Shown: positions 1 to 7,588 of the stretch, piece after piece
How positions within the stretch are numbered: position 1 is the stretch's first letter
Layout of the letters: each line of letters begins with the position of its first letter
Source of the DNA: Microbispora sp. H13382
GTDB taxonomy: Bacteria; Actinomycetota; Actinomycetes; Streptosporangiales; Streptosporangiaceae
Reading direction: 5' to 3'
NCBI RefSeq assembly: GCF_014161445.1
Contig: NZ_JABBXA010000007.1
Coordinates: 124,001 to 188,000, forward strand
Length of the DNA stretch: 64,000 nt
Made by a program: the position numbers and the translations under genes
Notes under the pieces: generated by a model
What the model saw: the letters and a program-made list of their open reading frames with translations, nothing else
Database searches by the model: none
Told to the model about the DNA's origin: nothing

Positions 1-1399
1 ACAGCGGCAGCAGGCCCTGCTCGCCGTTTTGGACCAGGCGGAAGAACCCGGCGATGTACGCCGTGCCGACCGCGTACTGCTCGGCGGCGGTCAGCCGTGA
101 CGGGGCGGCGCCGCCGCAGACCGGGTCGTCGCGCTTCGACCAGTCGTCGGACGCGGGCGCGTGCGCCACGCCCGGGGTCCACTCGGTGTTGAAGAAGTTG
201 TGGTCGGCGCCCATGACCATCAGCGAGGAGCGGAAGGCCGGGTCGCCGGCGTCGGCGTACCGGGAGTCGTCGTAGAAGTGCTGGCCCTGCTGGTTGGAGA
301 CGTCCCCGTCGCAGTACGGCAGGATGACGGCCATCGGCGTGCCGGGCAGGGTCGCCCGCGCGAAGTCGGTCGGCGCGAGCGGGAGCACCGCCCTGATCCC
401 GTACGGCCTGGCCCGGCCGGCGTTCATCAGCGCGGCCTTGACGACGCCCTCGCCCCCGCGCGAGTGGCCCATCAGGCCGACGTCGGCCATGTCGAGGCGG
501 CCCCTGAAAAGGCTCACCAGCTTCGCGTCGCCCACGCCCTTGCCGGCGTCGGCGAGCAGGTCGAGGTGCCGCATGACGACCTCGCCCCGGGCCAGCGCGC
601 CCCGGTCCTCGCTGTAGGGGTTGTCCGCGGCGTTGACCCCGTTGGCGCTGACCGACACGACGACGTACCCGTGACTGGCCAGCACGTCGGCGGGGCCGTC
701 GTAGCCCTGGTAGCTGGCGATGGGCCGCTGCCCGGCCGGGCACGGCCACTGGCTGTTGGACGTCGTCCAGGCCGTGGGGTTGTAGCAGGCCGAGTGGCGG
801 CCGTGCAGGAAGACGACCAGCGGGCGCCTGCCGCGGGCGCCCTCCGGCAGGTAGACCTTCGCCCGGATCTCGGCCTGACGGCCGCCGAGTCCCGCCAGGG
901 CGATGGCGGTGTCGCCGAGGTCGTACTCGTCGTGCCGCACGGCGTAAGGACCGGGCGCGGCCGGATCGACGGGCGTCGGGGCCTTCTTGCCGTGCGACTT
1001 GGGGGGCTGCGGGGCGGCCTTGCCGATGCCCGCCACGGTGGTCTCGGGCACCTCGCCGTTCCAGGCGACGTCGACCGACGACGCCGTTGCGACGGCGGGG
1101 TCGGGGGTGACGACCGTCAGCGTCATGCCGTCGGGCGACTCCTCGGCCGGGCCGAGGAGGCGGCCGTCCGCCGCGAGTTCGGGGACCGCGTCGCGGACCG
1201 GCAGCGGGTTGTTCAGGTGGAGCGTGACCCGGTGGCCGCCGCTGACGGGTTCGACGGTCCAGGTGCCGTCCCCGCCACTCGGGCCGGCCGGTGCCGGCGG
1301 CGCGGCGTGCGCGGGTCCCGTGAGGAGGGGGATGGACAGGGTCGCGGCCGTGACGGCCGCGGCGAGCGCCTTGGTCAAGGCGCGCACAGGAGAGCGCAT
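1..1399 (-). CDS. Secreted alpha/beta hydrolase, C-terminus outside window
   Basis: The gene runs leftward off the window, so its C-terminus is missing. The ATG at 1399 begins a typical Sec signal peptide (basic MRSPVR start, hydrophobic core, cleavage near AHA-APP around residue 33). A beta-sandwich-like spacer of roughly 100 residues follows, then an alpha/beta hydrolase domain. The motif VVFLHG marks the oxyanion strand, and the nucleophile elbow GHSRGGEG carries Ser313. The ending DHNFFNTEW probably supplies the catalytic His. The architecture fits extracellular lipase/chlorophyllase-like or PET-hydrolase-like families; the substrate cannot be told. It is divergent from the beta-oxidation operon and separated from it by 232 bases. 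Confidence 0.85.
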   Translation of the reverse strand, partial: MRSPVRALTKALAAAVTAATLSIPLLTGPAHAAPPAPAGPSGGDGTWTVEPVSGGHRVTLHLNNPLPVRDAVPELAADGRLLGPAEESPDGMTLTVVTPDPAVATASSVDVAWNGEVPETTVAGIGKAAPQPPKSHGKKAPTPVDPAAPGPYAVRHDEYDLGDTAIALAGLGGRQAEIRAKVYLPEGARGRRPLVVFLHGRHSACYNPTAWTTSNSQWPCPAGQRPIASYQGYDGPADVLASHGYVVVSVSANGVNAADNPYSEDRGALARGEVVMRHLDLLADAGKGVGDAKLVSLFRGRLDMADVGLMGHSRGGEGVVKAALMNAGRARPYGIRAVLPLAPTDFARATLPGTPMAVILPYCDGDVSNQQGQHFYDDSRYADAGDPAFRSSLMVMGADHNFFNTEWTPGVAHAPASDDWSKRDDPVCGGAAPSRLTAAEQYAVGTAYIAGFFRLVQNGEQGLLPL

Positions 1400-1578
1400 C
1401 GGTTCCTTTTTCGAGTGCAATGCCCCAAGAAAGCCACTCTCGTGAGTGGTTCTTGAGGTTTGTGAAGTTGCATCCCGAATGAGATCGTCACCGGCGACAT
1501 GTACTGATTCCGACCGGTTTCCTGCCGGTTAACGATCTTTCACCGGCCCCGATGGCCCCACCGATCCCCGAGACCGGT

Positions 1579-1621
1579 TACCGACCAGTAGCATAGGCCT
1601 CCGGAAGCTACCGACCAGTAG
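1579..1621. promoter_or_regulatory. Direct repeat TACCGACCAGTAG x2 upstream of thiolase
   Basis: The 13-mer TACCGACCAGTAG occurs at 1579-1591 and again at 1609-1621, exactly 30 bases (about three helical turns) apart. Each copy is an imperfect palindrome (TAC-G--C-GTA). The second copy runs into the AGGAG ribosome binding site of the thiolase gene, so a bound protein would block both transcription and translation start. A TetR-type fatty-acid degradation regulator is the natural candidate, but no regulator gene is adjacent. The rest of 1400-1631 shows no gene. Confidence 0.6.
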
Positions 1622-1631
1622 GAGCGAACCC

Positions 1632-2816
1632 GTGCCTGCGTCCCGTGAAGTCGTCTTCGTCGACGGCGTTCGGACGCCTTTCGGCAAGTCGGGCCCGAAG
1701 GGCCTGTACGCCGAGACGCGTGCCGACGACCTGGTAGTCCGCGTCATCCGCGAGCTGATGCGGCGCAACCCCGGCCTCCCCCCGGAGCGGGTGGACGAAG
1801 TGGCCATCGCGGCCACCACCCAGATCGGCGACCAGGGCCTGACGATCGGCCGGTCCGCGGCGGTGCTCGCCGGCCTGCCGAAGTCGGTCCCCGGCTACGC
1901 CATCGACCGCATGTGCGCCGGCGCGATGACCGCCGTGACCACGGTGGCGGGCGGCATCTCCTTCGGCGCGTACGACGTGGCCATCGCCGGCGGCGTGGAG
2001 CACATGGGCCGTCACCCCATGGGCGAGGGCGTCGACCCCAACCCCCGGTTCCTGTCCGAGCAGCTCGTCGACGGCTCGGCGCTGATCATGGGCATGACCG
2101 CGGAGAACCTGCACGACCGCTACCCGTCCATCACCAAGGAGCGGGCCGACGCGTTCGCCGTCGCCTCCCAGGAGAAGGTCGCCAAGGCGTACGCCGACGG
2201 CAGGATCCAGCGCGACCTGGTGCCGGTGGCCGCCCGCAAGGCCGCCGAGGGCTGGGGCCTGGCCACGGCGGACGAGGCGCCGCGCCCCGGCACGACGCTG
2301 GAGGGCCTGCGCTCCCTCAAGACGCCGTTCCGGGCGCACGGGCGGGTGACCGCGGGCAACGCCTCCGGCATCAACGACGGCGCGACCGGCTGCATCGTGG
2401 CCGCCGAGGACGTGGCGCGGGAGCTGGGCCTGACCCCGCGCATGCGGCTGGTGTCCTACGCCTTCGCCGGTGTGGACCCCGAGGTGATGGGCGTCGGGCC
2501 GATCCCCTCCACCGAGCGCGCGCTGCGCCTGGCCGGGCTGTCCATCGGCGACATCGGCCTGTTCGAGATCAACGAGGCGTTCGCCGTACAGGTGCTGGCG
2601 TTCCTCGAGCACTTCGGCATCGCCGACGACGACCCGCGCGTCAACCCGTACGGCGGCGCGATCGCGTTCGGCCACCCGCTCGCCTCGTCGGGCGTGCGGC
2701 TGATGACGCAGCTCTCGCGCGAGTTCGCCGAGCGTCCCGACGTCCGGTACGGGATCACCACGATGTGCGTCGGCATGGGCATGGGCGGCACCGTCATCTG
2801 GGAGAACCTGTCATGA
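1632..2816 (+). CDS. fadA: Acetyl-CoA acyltransferase (thiolase)
   Basis: Thiolase of 394 residues that would catalyse the last step of fatty acid beta-oxidation, releasing acetyl-CoA from 3-ketoacyl-CoA in the cytoplasm. The full active site is visible: nucleophilic Cys95 in DRMCAGAM, His348 in the GHPLASSG motif, and Cys379 in MCVGMGMGGT near the C-terminus. Length is normal for the family. The GTG start at 1632 sits eight bases after an AGGAG ribosome binding site. The stop overlaps the start of the next gene (ATGA), so the two subunits of a trifunctional-like complex are translationally coupled. The two direct repeats upstream suggest repression in the absence of fatty acids. Confidence 0.95.
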   Translation: MPASREVVFVDGVRTPFGKSGPKGLYAETRADDLVVRVIRELMRRNPGLPPERVDEVAIAATTQIGDQGLTIGRSAAVLAGLPKSVPGYAIDRMCAGAMTAVTTVAGGISFGAYDVAIAGGVEHMGRHPMGEGVDPNPRFLSEQLVDGSALIMGMTAENLHDRYPSITKERADAFAVASQEKVAKAYADGRIQRDLVPVAARKAAEGWGLATADEAPRPGTTLEGLRSLKTPFRAHGRVTAGNASGINDGATGCIVAAEDVARELGLTPRMRLVSYAFAGVDPEVMGVGPIPSTERALRLAGLSIGDIGLFEINEAFAVQVLAFLEHFGIADDDPRVNPYGGAIAFGHPLASSGVRLMTQLSREFAERPDVRYGITTMCVGMGMGGTVIWENLS

Positions 2817-4918
2817 GCACCCTCGACACCTGCAAGGCCCTCCTGGAGGGCAAGAACGCCGACGAGGTCGTCACCAAGGCCCTCGTGCGCGACGTCGAGC
2901 TGCCGTACGGCGCGGGCACGATGGCGCTGATCACGCTCGACAACGGCCTCGACCACACCAAGCCCAACACCTTCGGCCCGCACGGCCTGCTCGCGCTCAA
3001 CGAGGCGCTCGACGCCGTCGCCGCGCGGTCCGATCTGGCGGCCGTCGGCGTCGTCGGCAAGCCGTTCATCTTCGCCGTCGGGGCCGACCTCAAGGGCGCG
3101 GCGGCGGTCTCCTCCCGCGAGGAGGCGCTCGCCATCGGGCAGCTCGGGCACCACGTCTTCCGCCGCCTGGGCGAGCTGGACGTGCCGTCGTTCGCGTTCG
3201 TCAACGGCGCGGCGATGGGCGGCGGTCTGGAGATCGCCCTCCACTGCACCTACCGCACCGTGTCGTCGGGCGTCCCGGCCATCGCGACGCCGGAGTGCTT
3301 CCTCGGCCTGGTGCCCGGATGGGGCGGCACCCAGCTCCTCCCCCGCCTGATCGGCCCGGAGAAGGCGCTCAAGGTCATCATCGAGAACCCGCTGTCGCAG
3401 AACCGCATGATCAAGGGCCGCGACGCGTTCGCCCTCGGGATCGCCGACGCGATGTTCGAGCCCGCCGACTTCGTCGAAGAGTCGCTGCGGTGGGCCGCCC
3501 AGGTGCTGCGCGGCGAGGTGACCGTCGAGCGGGCCGACCACACCGCCGAGGACTGGGCGCCGGTGGTCGACCAGGCCCGTACCCTCGTCGACCTCAGGCT
3601 GCGGGGAGCCTCCCCCGCTCCGTACCGGGCGCTCGACCTCGTGGCCCTGGCCCGTACGGCGTCCCGCGACGAGGGCTTCGCCGCCGAGGACGAGGCGCTG
3701 GCCGACCTGCTCATGAGCGACGAGCTGCGGGCCGGGCTGTACGCCTTCGACCTGGTGCAGCGCAGGGCCAAGCGGCCGGCCGGCGCGCCGGACAGATCGC
3801 TCGCCCGCCCGGTCACCAAGGTCGGCGTGGTGGGCGCCGGGCTCATGGCCTCGCAGCTCGCGCTGCTGTTCGCCCGCCGCCTGGAGGTCCCGGTCGTGCT
3901 GACCGACCTCGACCAGGCCCGGCTGGACAAGGGCGTCGGCTACGTCCACGCCGAGGTCGACAAGCTGCTCGGCAAGGGCCGGATCTCCGCCGACCAGGCC
4001 AACCGGCTGAAGGGCCTGGTGAGCGGGTCGCTGACCAAGGACGCCTTCGCCGACGCCGACTTCGTGATCGAGGCCGTGTTCGAGGACCTCGCCGTGAAGC
4101 AGAAGGTGTTCGCCGAGGTCGAGGAGGTCGTCTCCGGCACCTGCGTGCTCGCCACCAACACCTCCTCGCTGTCCATCACGGACATGGCCTCCGGCCTGCG
4201 GCATCCGGAGCGGGTCGTGGGCTTCCACTTCTTCAACCCGGTCGCGGTGCTGCCGCTCCTGGAGATCGTCCGGGGCGCGGCCACCGACGACGCCACGCTG
4301 GCCACGGCGTTCGCGGTCGGCAAGACGCTGAAGAAGTCGTCCGTGCTGGTCAAGGACGCGCCCGCGTTCGTCGTCAACAGGCTGCTGACGCGCTTCATGG
4401 GCGAGGTCACGGCCGCCGCCGACGAGGGCACCCCGCTGGAGGTCGCCGACCACGCGCTCGACTCGCTCGGCCTGCCGATGACGCCGTTCGCGCTGCTGCA
4501 GCTCGTCGGCCCGGCCGTCGCGCTGCACGTGGCCGAGACCATGCACGCGGCGTTCCCGGACCGCTTCGGCGTCTCGGAGAACCTCGCCAAGCTGGTCGCC
4601 GCGGGCAAGCCCGGCATGTACGGCGCGGACTTCCAGATCGACCCGGAGGTGCGGGCGCTGTTCGAGGGCGGCTCGTCCCCCTCGACCGCCGACGAGGTGC
4701 GGCTGCGCGCGCTGCGGGCCCTCGCCCAGGAGATCAGGCTCATGCTCGACGAGGGCGTGGTCTCCGCGCCGCAGGACATCGACCTGTGCATGATCCTCGG
4801 CGCGGGCTGGCCGTTCCAGACCGGCGGCATCACGCCGTACCTCGACCGTACGGGCATCTCGGAGGAGGTCACCGGCTCCCGCTTCCTGGAGCCCGGTGTG
4901 GCCTCCGTACCGGCCTGA
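2813..4918 (+). CDS. fadB: Enoyl-CoA hydratase / 3-hydroxyacyl-CoA dehydrogenase
   Basis: Bifunctional beta-oxidation protein of 701 residues. The N-terminal crotonase domain (about 1-330) has the oxyanion region GAAMGGGLEIAL and the ETPE-like stretch ATPECFLGLVPGWGGTQ, which contains the hydratase glutamates. The C-terminal part (about 330-700) begins with the NAD-binding motif VGVVGAGLMAS, where the third glycine of the usual GxGxMG is Ala, and continues with the dehydrogenase signature GFHFFNPVAVLPLLEIV. ATG at 2813 overlaps the thiolase stop. With fadA it forms the complete hydratase-dehydrogenase-thiolase cycle; an acyl-CoA dehydrogenase is not in the window. A strong hairpin at 5063-5097 lies downstream. 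Confidence 0.95.
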   Translation: MSTLDTCKALLEGKNADEVVTKALVRDVELPYGAGTMALITLDNGLDHTKPNTFGPHGLLALNEALDAVAARSDLAAVGVVGKPFIFAVGADLKGAAAVSSREEALAIGQLGHHVFRRLGELDVPSFAFVNGAAMGGGLEIALHCTYRTVSSGVPAIATPECFLGLVPGWGGTQLLPRLIGPEKALKVIIENPLSQNRMIKGRDAFALGIADAMFEPADFVEESLRWAAQVLRGEVTVERADHTAEDWAPVVDQARTLVDLRLRGASPAPYRALDLVALARTASRDEGFAAEDEALADLLMSDELRAGLYAFDLVQRRAKRPAGAPDRSLARPVTKVGVVGAGLMASQLALLFARRLEVPVVLTDLDQARLDKGVGYVHAEVDKLLGKGRISADQANRLKGLVSGSLTKDAFADADFVIEAVFEDLAVKQKVFAEVEEVVSGTCVLATNTSSLSITDMASGLRHPERVVGFHFFNPVAVLPLLEIVRGAATDDATLATAFAVGKTLKKSSVLVKDAPAFVVNRLLTRFMGEVTAAADEGTPLEVADHALDSLGLPMTPFALLQLVGPAVALHVAETMHAAFPDRFGVSENLAKLVAAGKPGMYGADFQIDPEVRALFEGGSSPSTADEVRLRALRALAQEIRLMLDEGVVSAPQDIDLCMILGAGWPFQTGGITPYLDRTGISEEVTGSRFLEPGVASVPA

Positions 4919-5062
4919 CGCACGGGGCCGCCCGGCCGGCACACGGGTGGCCCGCCTGAGCCTTCCGCCACGGACCCGCGAACCACGAAATCGCGGACCC
5001 ACCAGGCCCTTCACCACAGGGCCGCGCGGAACACCGGGGCCCCGCACCACAGGGGCCCCGAC

Positions 5063-5097
5063 CCGAGCCGCCGCGCCGTATCGGCGCGGCGGCTCGG
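5063..5097 (+). terminator. 16-bp stem, 3-nt loop hairpin after fadAB
   Basis: A perfect inverted repeat with 16-bp arms (5063-5078 and 5082-5097) and loop TAT lies 145 bases past the fadB stop and 93 bases before the DUF6247 gene. There is no U-tract, as is common in actinomycete terminators. The spacer before it (4919-5062) has no gene. Confidence 0.75.
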
Positions 5098-5189
5098 CGT
5101 CACCGAGGTGGTGGCGGCATTCCCGCTCTGCCGGGCCGGAAGATGTCGTCCCTTCTCTGTACGCTCTATGAGCAGGAAGGGAGCAGGCC

Positions 5190-5522
5190 ATGACAGCGCA
5201 GCCGCACGACTTCGTACTGGGTGAAACGCCGTTGCCGGAGAAGAACCTGCGTGCCATACGCGCCGCGTTGGTCATCCCCCAGGACCGCGAGGCGTTCGAC
5301 GCTGGACTGAAGGCGGTGCTCGACGAGGTCAGGGTCAGCCTGGACCTGAGTGCACTGAATACGTTCGTGCACCGGTGGTGGATTTCCGCCTGTGACTCGG
5401 TACGCGATCCCGAAGGCCGTCGGCAGATGCACAACCGGGCCGAACAGGTCCTCGCCGGCGGCCCCCGGACCGAGGGAAAACCCTGGCGCGAGATTCTCGC
5501 CGCTCGCGGAATCGACATGTAG
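5190..5522 (+). CDS. DUF6247-like protein, putative antitoxin
   Basis: Small acidic protein of 110 residues. The pattern of an IRAALVIPQDREAFD segment followed by a helical stretch ending in HRWWISACDS resembles the actinobacterial DUF6247 family, which I recall only as of unknown function. ATG at 5190 follows a GGGAGC ribosome binding site. Its TAG stop is immediately followed by the GTG of a RelE/ParE-like gene with no gap, an arrangement typical of type II toxin-antitoxin operons, so it is probably the antitoxin. A start-less copy of its 5' third lies at 7444-7577. Family assignment is moderate; the antitoxin role is inferred from context. Confidence 0.7.
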   Translation: MTAQPHDFVLGETPLPEKNLRAIRAALVIPQDREAFDAGLKAVLDEVRVSLDLSALNTFVHRWWISACDSVRDPEGRRQMHNRAEQVLAGGPRTEGKPWREILAARGIDM

Positions 5523-5768
5523 GTGTACAAGCTCGTCATCGACCCGATAGCCGAAGAGCAAATCGCCGCGCTCCCTGAGGAAGCGCTGCGCCCGCTCGCG
5601 GAACTGTTCACGCTTTTGGAGACCACTCCATGGAGCGGGGAACCCTACAACCGGGCCAAGCCGAGATCGAACATGCTCACCCACACCTTCGGCGAACGGG
5701 GACTCGCCACCTACATCGTCCTCGACGAGCAACGTGAGAGCTACCTTGTTCGCATCGAGTGGCCATAG
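5523..5768 (+). CDS. RelE/ParE-like toxin
   Basis: An 81-residue protein starting at a GTG that touches the stop of the upstream gene. The N-terminal YKLVIDPIAEEQIAALP and the C-terminal strand pattern GLATYIVLDEQRESYLVRIEW are characteristic of the compact RelE/ParE fold: two helices followed by an antiparallel sheet. The basic patch around RAKPRSN could bind RNA or a partner protein. Catalytic residues of RelE RNases are poorly conserved, so an mRNA-cleaving activity cannot be read out; ParE-type gyrase poisoning is the alternative. It probably forms a complex with the DUF6247-like protein. Confidence 0.75.
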   Translation: MYKLVIDPIAEEQIAALPEEALRPLAELFTLLETTPWSGEPYNRAKPRSNMLTHTFGERGLATYIVLDEQRESYLVRIEWP

Positions 5769-5820
5769 CGTTTTCCGCCGCGTCGCCCTGGCTACGGAAA
5801 TCTCAGCGGCCACATGCGGT

Positions 5821-5894
5821 CAGGCCGCGTGCCTATAGGCGGAGTAGGCGAGGTAGCCCGCATCGCCGCCCTGGTACCAAATGGACTCGTCGTC
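5821..5894 (-). pseudogene. 74-bp duplicate of the 3' end of the old yellow enzyme gene
   Basis: This stretch matches 8056-8129 (the last 25 codons of the intact OYE gene) at 66 of 74 positions by my hand alignment, in the same orientation. The homology stops abruptly on both sides. No promoter or start belongs to it, so it is a gene tail left by duplication or recombination. Confidence 0.85.
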
Positions 5895-5913
5895 GCCACA
5901 GCAAGTTCGTCAC

Positions 5914-6345
5914 CATGGCTCAAGACGACGGATGGACCGTCCAAATCGTCGCTACCCCGAACGCGCTCGACTTCATCGACGTCCCCATACTGGAGAAGCA
6001 GACCGGCCGCCCCCGTCCGCAGCCGGTACCGCAAGCCAGACGATCCCAAGCCCCCGAGGCCGACGCCATCATCGTCGCCCCGCGACCTACAACACCATCA
6101 ACAAGTTCGCCCAAGGCATAGCCGACACCTACCCACTCGGTCTCCTCGCCGAAGCCTCCGGCCTCGGCATCCCCGTCGTTGTCCTACCTTCGTGAACAAC
6201 GCCCTTGCCTCGCGTATTACCAATCCGCCATAGCCTGGAGGCGCTACGCGCCGAAGGCGTTCACGTAATTGGTCCCGGCCAACTCGAAGCCCACCCACCT
6301 GGTGCCGGAACCGATCGGATTGGCTCCTATCCATGGCATCAGGGG
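5914..6345 (+). pseudogene. Frameshifted flavoprotein (PPC decarboxylase-like)
   Basis: Pieces of one protein lie in successive frames. DGWTVQIVATPNALDFIDVP is followed in another frame by RSRYRKPDDPK, then ATYNTINKFAQGIADTYPLG with LLAEASGLGIPVVVLP, then FVNNALASR, then HSLEALRAEGVHVIGPGQ. Read together they match the flavoprotein fold of PPC-decarboxylase/DfpA-like proteins common in actinomycetes: the AP-T-NTINK loop binds FMN and phosphate, and G-PVV-P-- follows. At least three frameshifts are needed and no start is visible, since the 5' end joins the OYE tail fragment. It is a decayed gene, perhaps once partnered with a helix-turn-helix regulator as in Streptomyces. Confidence 0.8.
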
Positions 6346-6650
6346 TTATCGGTGATGCGCAAACCAGCGGAGCGCCGCCAATCCGACCAGGAGATGGGCT
6401 CAGCATGCTGACGCGCAAACACTGGCGGCCATGCTAATCAAGAAGGTTGACTCCACGTCGCGCCGAACAATCCACGAACTCCGGCAGGAGCGTGAACGCG
6501 ACCCCGGAGCAGGTGGCCGAAGCGGTAACCCGCATCAACTCACACGCCGAGACCTTCCCCTCGTGACCTTGCACGAGGCGGGATATCTCGTTGGGCCCGC
6601 AACAGCGCCCATCATCGCTGACGCCCTGAATCAAAACGGCCGATAATACC
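6346..6650 (+). other. Unassigned decayed sequence
   Basis: No intact gene. Two overlapping frames give short protein-like pieces (NATPEQVAEAVTRINSHAETFP in one, then VTLHEAGYLVGPATAPIIAD in the next), which suggests another frameshifted gene, but I do not recognise it. Codon third positions are visibly less GC-rich than in the flanking genes, consistent with acquired or decaying DNA. Confidence 0.35.
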
Positions 6651-6750
6651 TTCCCTCGCAGCCACGACCGTCCCGGTTCCATCGGCGTAATGGAAATGAC
6701 GCAATCGCCACCGCGATGACATCACGGTTCCAGCGGGCAGCAAAAGTGAC

Positions 6751-6780
6751 CGGGTGCAGGGCGCCGATGCCCTGCACCCG
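6751..6780 (-). terminator. 12-bp perfect hairpin
   Basis: Perfect 12-bp arms (6751-6762 and 6769-6780) with a 6-base loop. It lies 14 bases past the stop of the leftward small gene at 6794-7033. Read on the minus strand it is followed by GTCACTTTTGC, so it is a plausible intrinsic terminator for that gene. Confidence 0.75.
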
Positions 6781-6793
6781 ATTGTTGCCTGGA

Positions 6794-7033
6794 TCAGCGA
6801 CCGCGCGTCCTGCGCCGTCCGGGTACACGAACGCTCGCGGCCTTCCGGCCATCGCCTCTGCCCGCACTGAGGGTGACGGTTCCACCCCGGTAGGCGAAGA
6901 CGACGAGCAGGACGGCCAGAGATACGGCACACGCCACGGCTATGCCGATGCTCACCCAGGGGTGATCGGGCCAGGCCATCACAGCCGTGATCGGTGCGGC
7001 GATCGGCAGGAGCACAGTCTTGCCCAGCTTCAT
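6794..7033 (-). CDS. Small membrane protein, unknown
   Basis: A 79-residue protein starting MKLGKTVLLPIAAP. Two hydrophobic stretches (about residues 5-20 and 27-48, the second reading IGIAVACAVSLAVLLVVFAY) predict two membrane passes or a signal plus anchor, followed by a strongly basic tail ending RRRTRGR. ATG at 7033 has an AAAGGG ribosome binding site eight bases upstream, and a good hairpin terminator follows, which supports a real, expressed gene. I do not recognise a family; small basic-tailed membrane proteins of this type occur on actinomycete integrative elements, but nothing here proves that origin. Confidence 0.5.
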   Translation of the reverse strand: MKLGKTVLLPIAAPITAVMAWPDHPWVSIGIAVACAVSLAVLLVVFAYRGGTVTLSAGRGDGRKAASVRVPGRRRTRGR

Positions 7034-7160
7034 GGAGCACACCCTTTCGGTCGGAAACGGCCGAAGGGATCACCCCAAAACCCGGCCCACCCGGCTGCAA
7101 GCGGGTAAAGTGGTCAGCGTAAACGCCCAGTTTACGGCTGAGGGAATCGCCCTTCGGCAG

Positions 7161-7197
7161 GAGTACGCCGGGTCGATGCCCTCGATCCGGCGTACTC
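7161..7197. repeat. 16-bp inverted repeat (one mismatch)
   Basis: Arms at 7161-7176 and 7182-7197 (core AGTACGCCGG / CCGGCGTACT) with loop TGCCC. It lies 128 bases upstream of the small membrane gene start. It could be a terminator of lost upstream genes or an operator. The remainder of 7034-7440 holds no recognisable gene and is relatively AT-rich. Confidence 0.6.
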
Positions 7198-7380
7198 AAG
7201 AAGTTAAGCGACAAGAGCCGCACTTGACGCCCATACCGCGCATTTCGTTGACTCAGCCGCGAGCAAATGATCCTAAGCGGCTAGTTTGAATCGGGAGTTG
7301 ACTAGTCTCTTCGTCACAGCCGCATCAGGCCCCTATTAGGGGATGCCACTTTCCAGGCTTAGGCCATGGCTGATTATCTC

Positions 7381-7410
7381 TCGTGCGGCCGTCCCACAAC
7401 GGCCGCACGA
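7381..7410. terminator. 12-bp perfect hairpin before the DUF6247 fragment
   Basis: Arms 7381-7392 and 7399-7410 pair perfectly around loop CCCACA. It occupies the same relative place as the 16-bp hairpin (5063-5097) upstream of the intact DUF6247 gene, although the sequence differs. No U-tract. Confidence 0.6.
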
Positions 7411-7443
7411 CGCCGTACCGGGACCGCACAAGCGTCATCCAGA

Positions 7444-7577
7444 CAGGAAGGGAAGCAGGGTCCGCACGAAATCTCGTACCGGGCAACACGCCGTTGCCGG
7501 AGAAGAATCTGGCGGCCATACGCGCCGCGTTGGTCATCCTGCAGGACCGCGAGGCGTTCGACGCCGTGCTGAAGGCG
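7444..7577 (+). pseudogene. Start-less duplicate of the DUF6247 gene 5' end
   Basis: Positions 7473-7577 match 5211-5315 of the intact DUF6247 gene at about 91 of 105 positions by hand alignment. The match continues upstream through the ribosome binding site region (CAGGAAGGG-AGCAGG). About a dozen bases that would contain the ATG and first codons are deleted. The homology ends at AAGGCG, next to the stop of the FtsX-like fragment. It encodes no complete protein. Confidence 0.85.
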
Positions 7578-7588
7578 CCCCGGCGCGG

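Noticed and set aside
2456-5626. Very long open frames on the strand opposite the beta-oxidation genes (also 13920-17534 plus, 24979-27804 plus, 35681-38356 plus)
   Set aside because: They lie antisense to clearly identified genes and are low-complexity Arg/Gly/Pro/Ala/His strings produced by GC-rich codon third positions.
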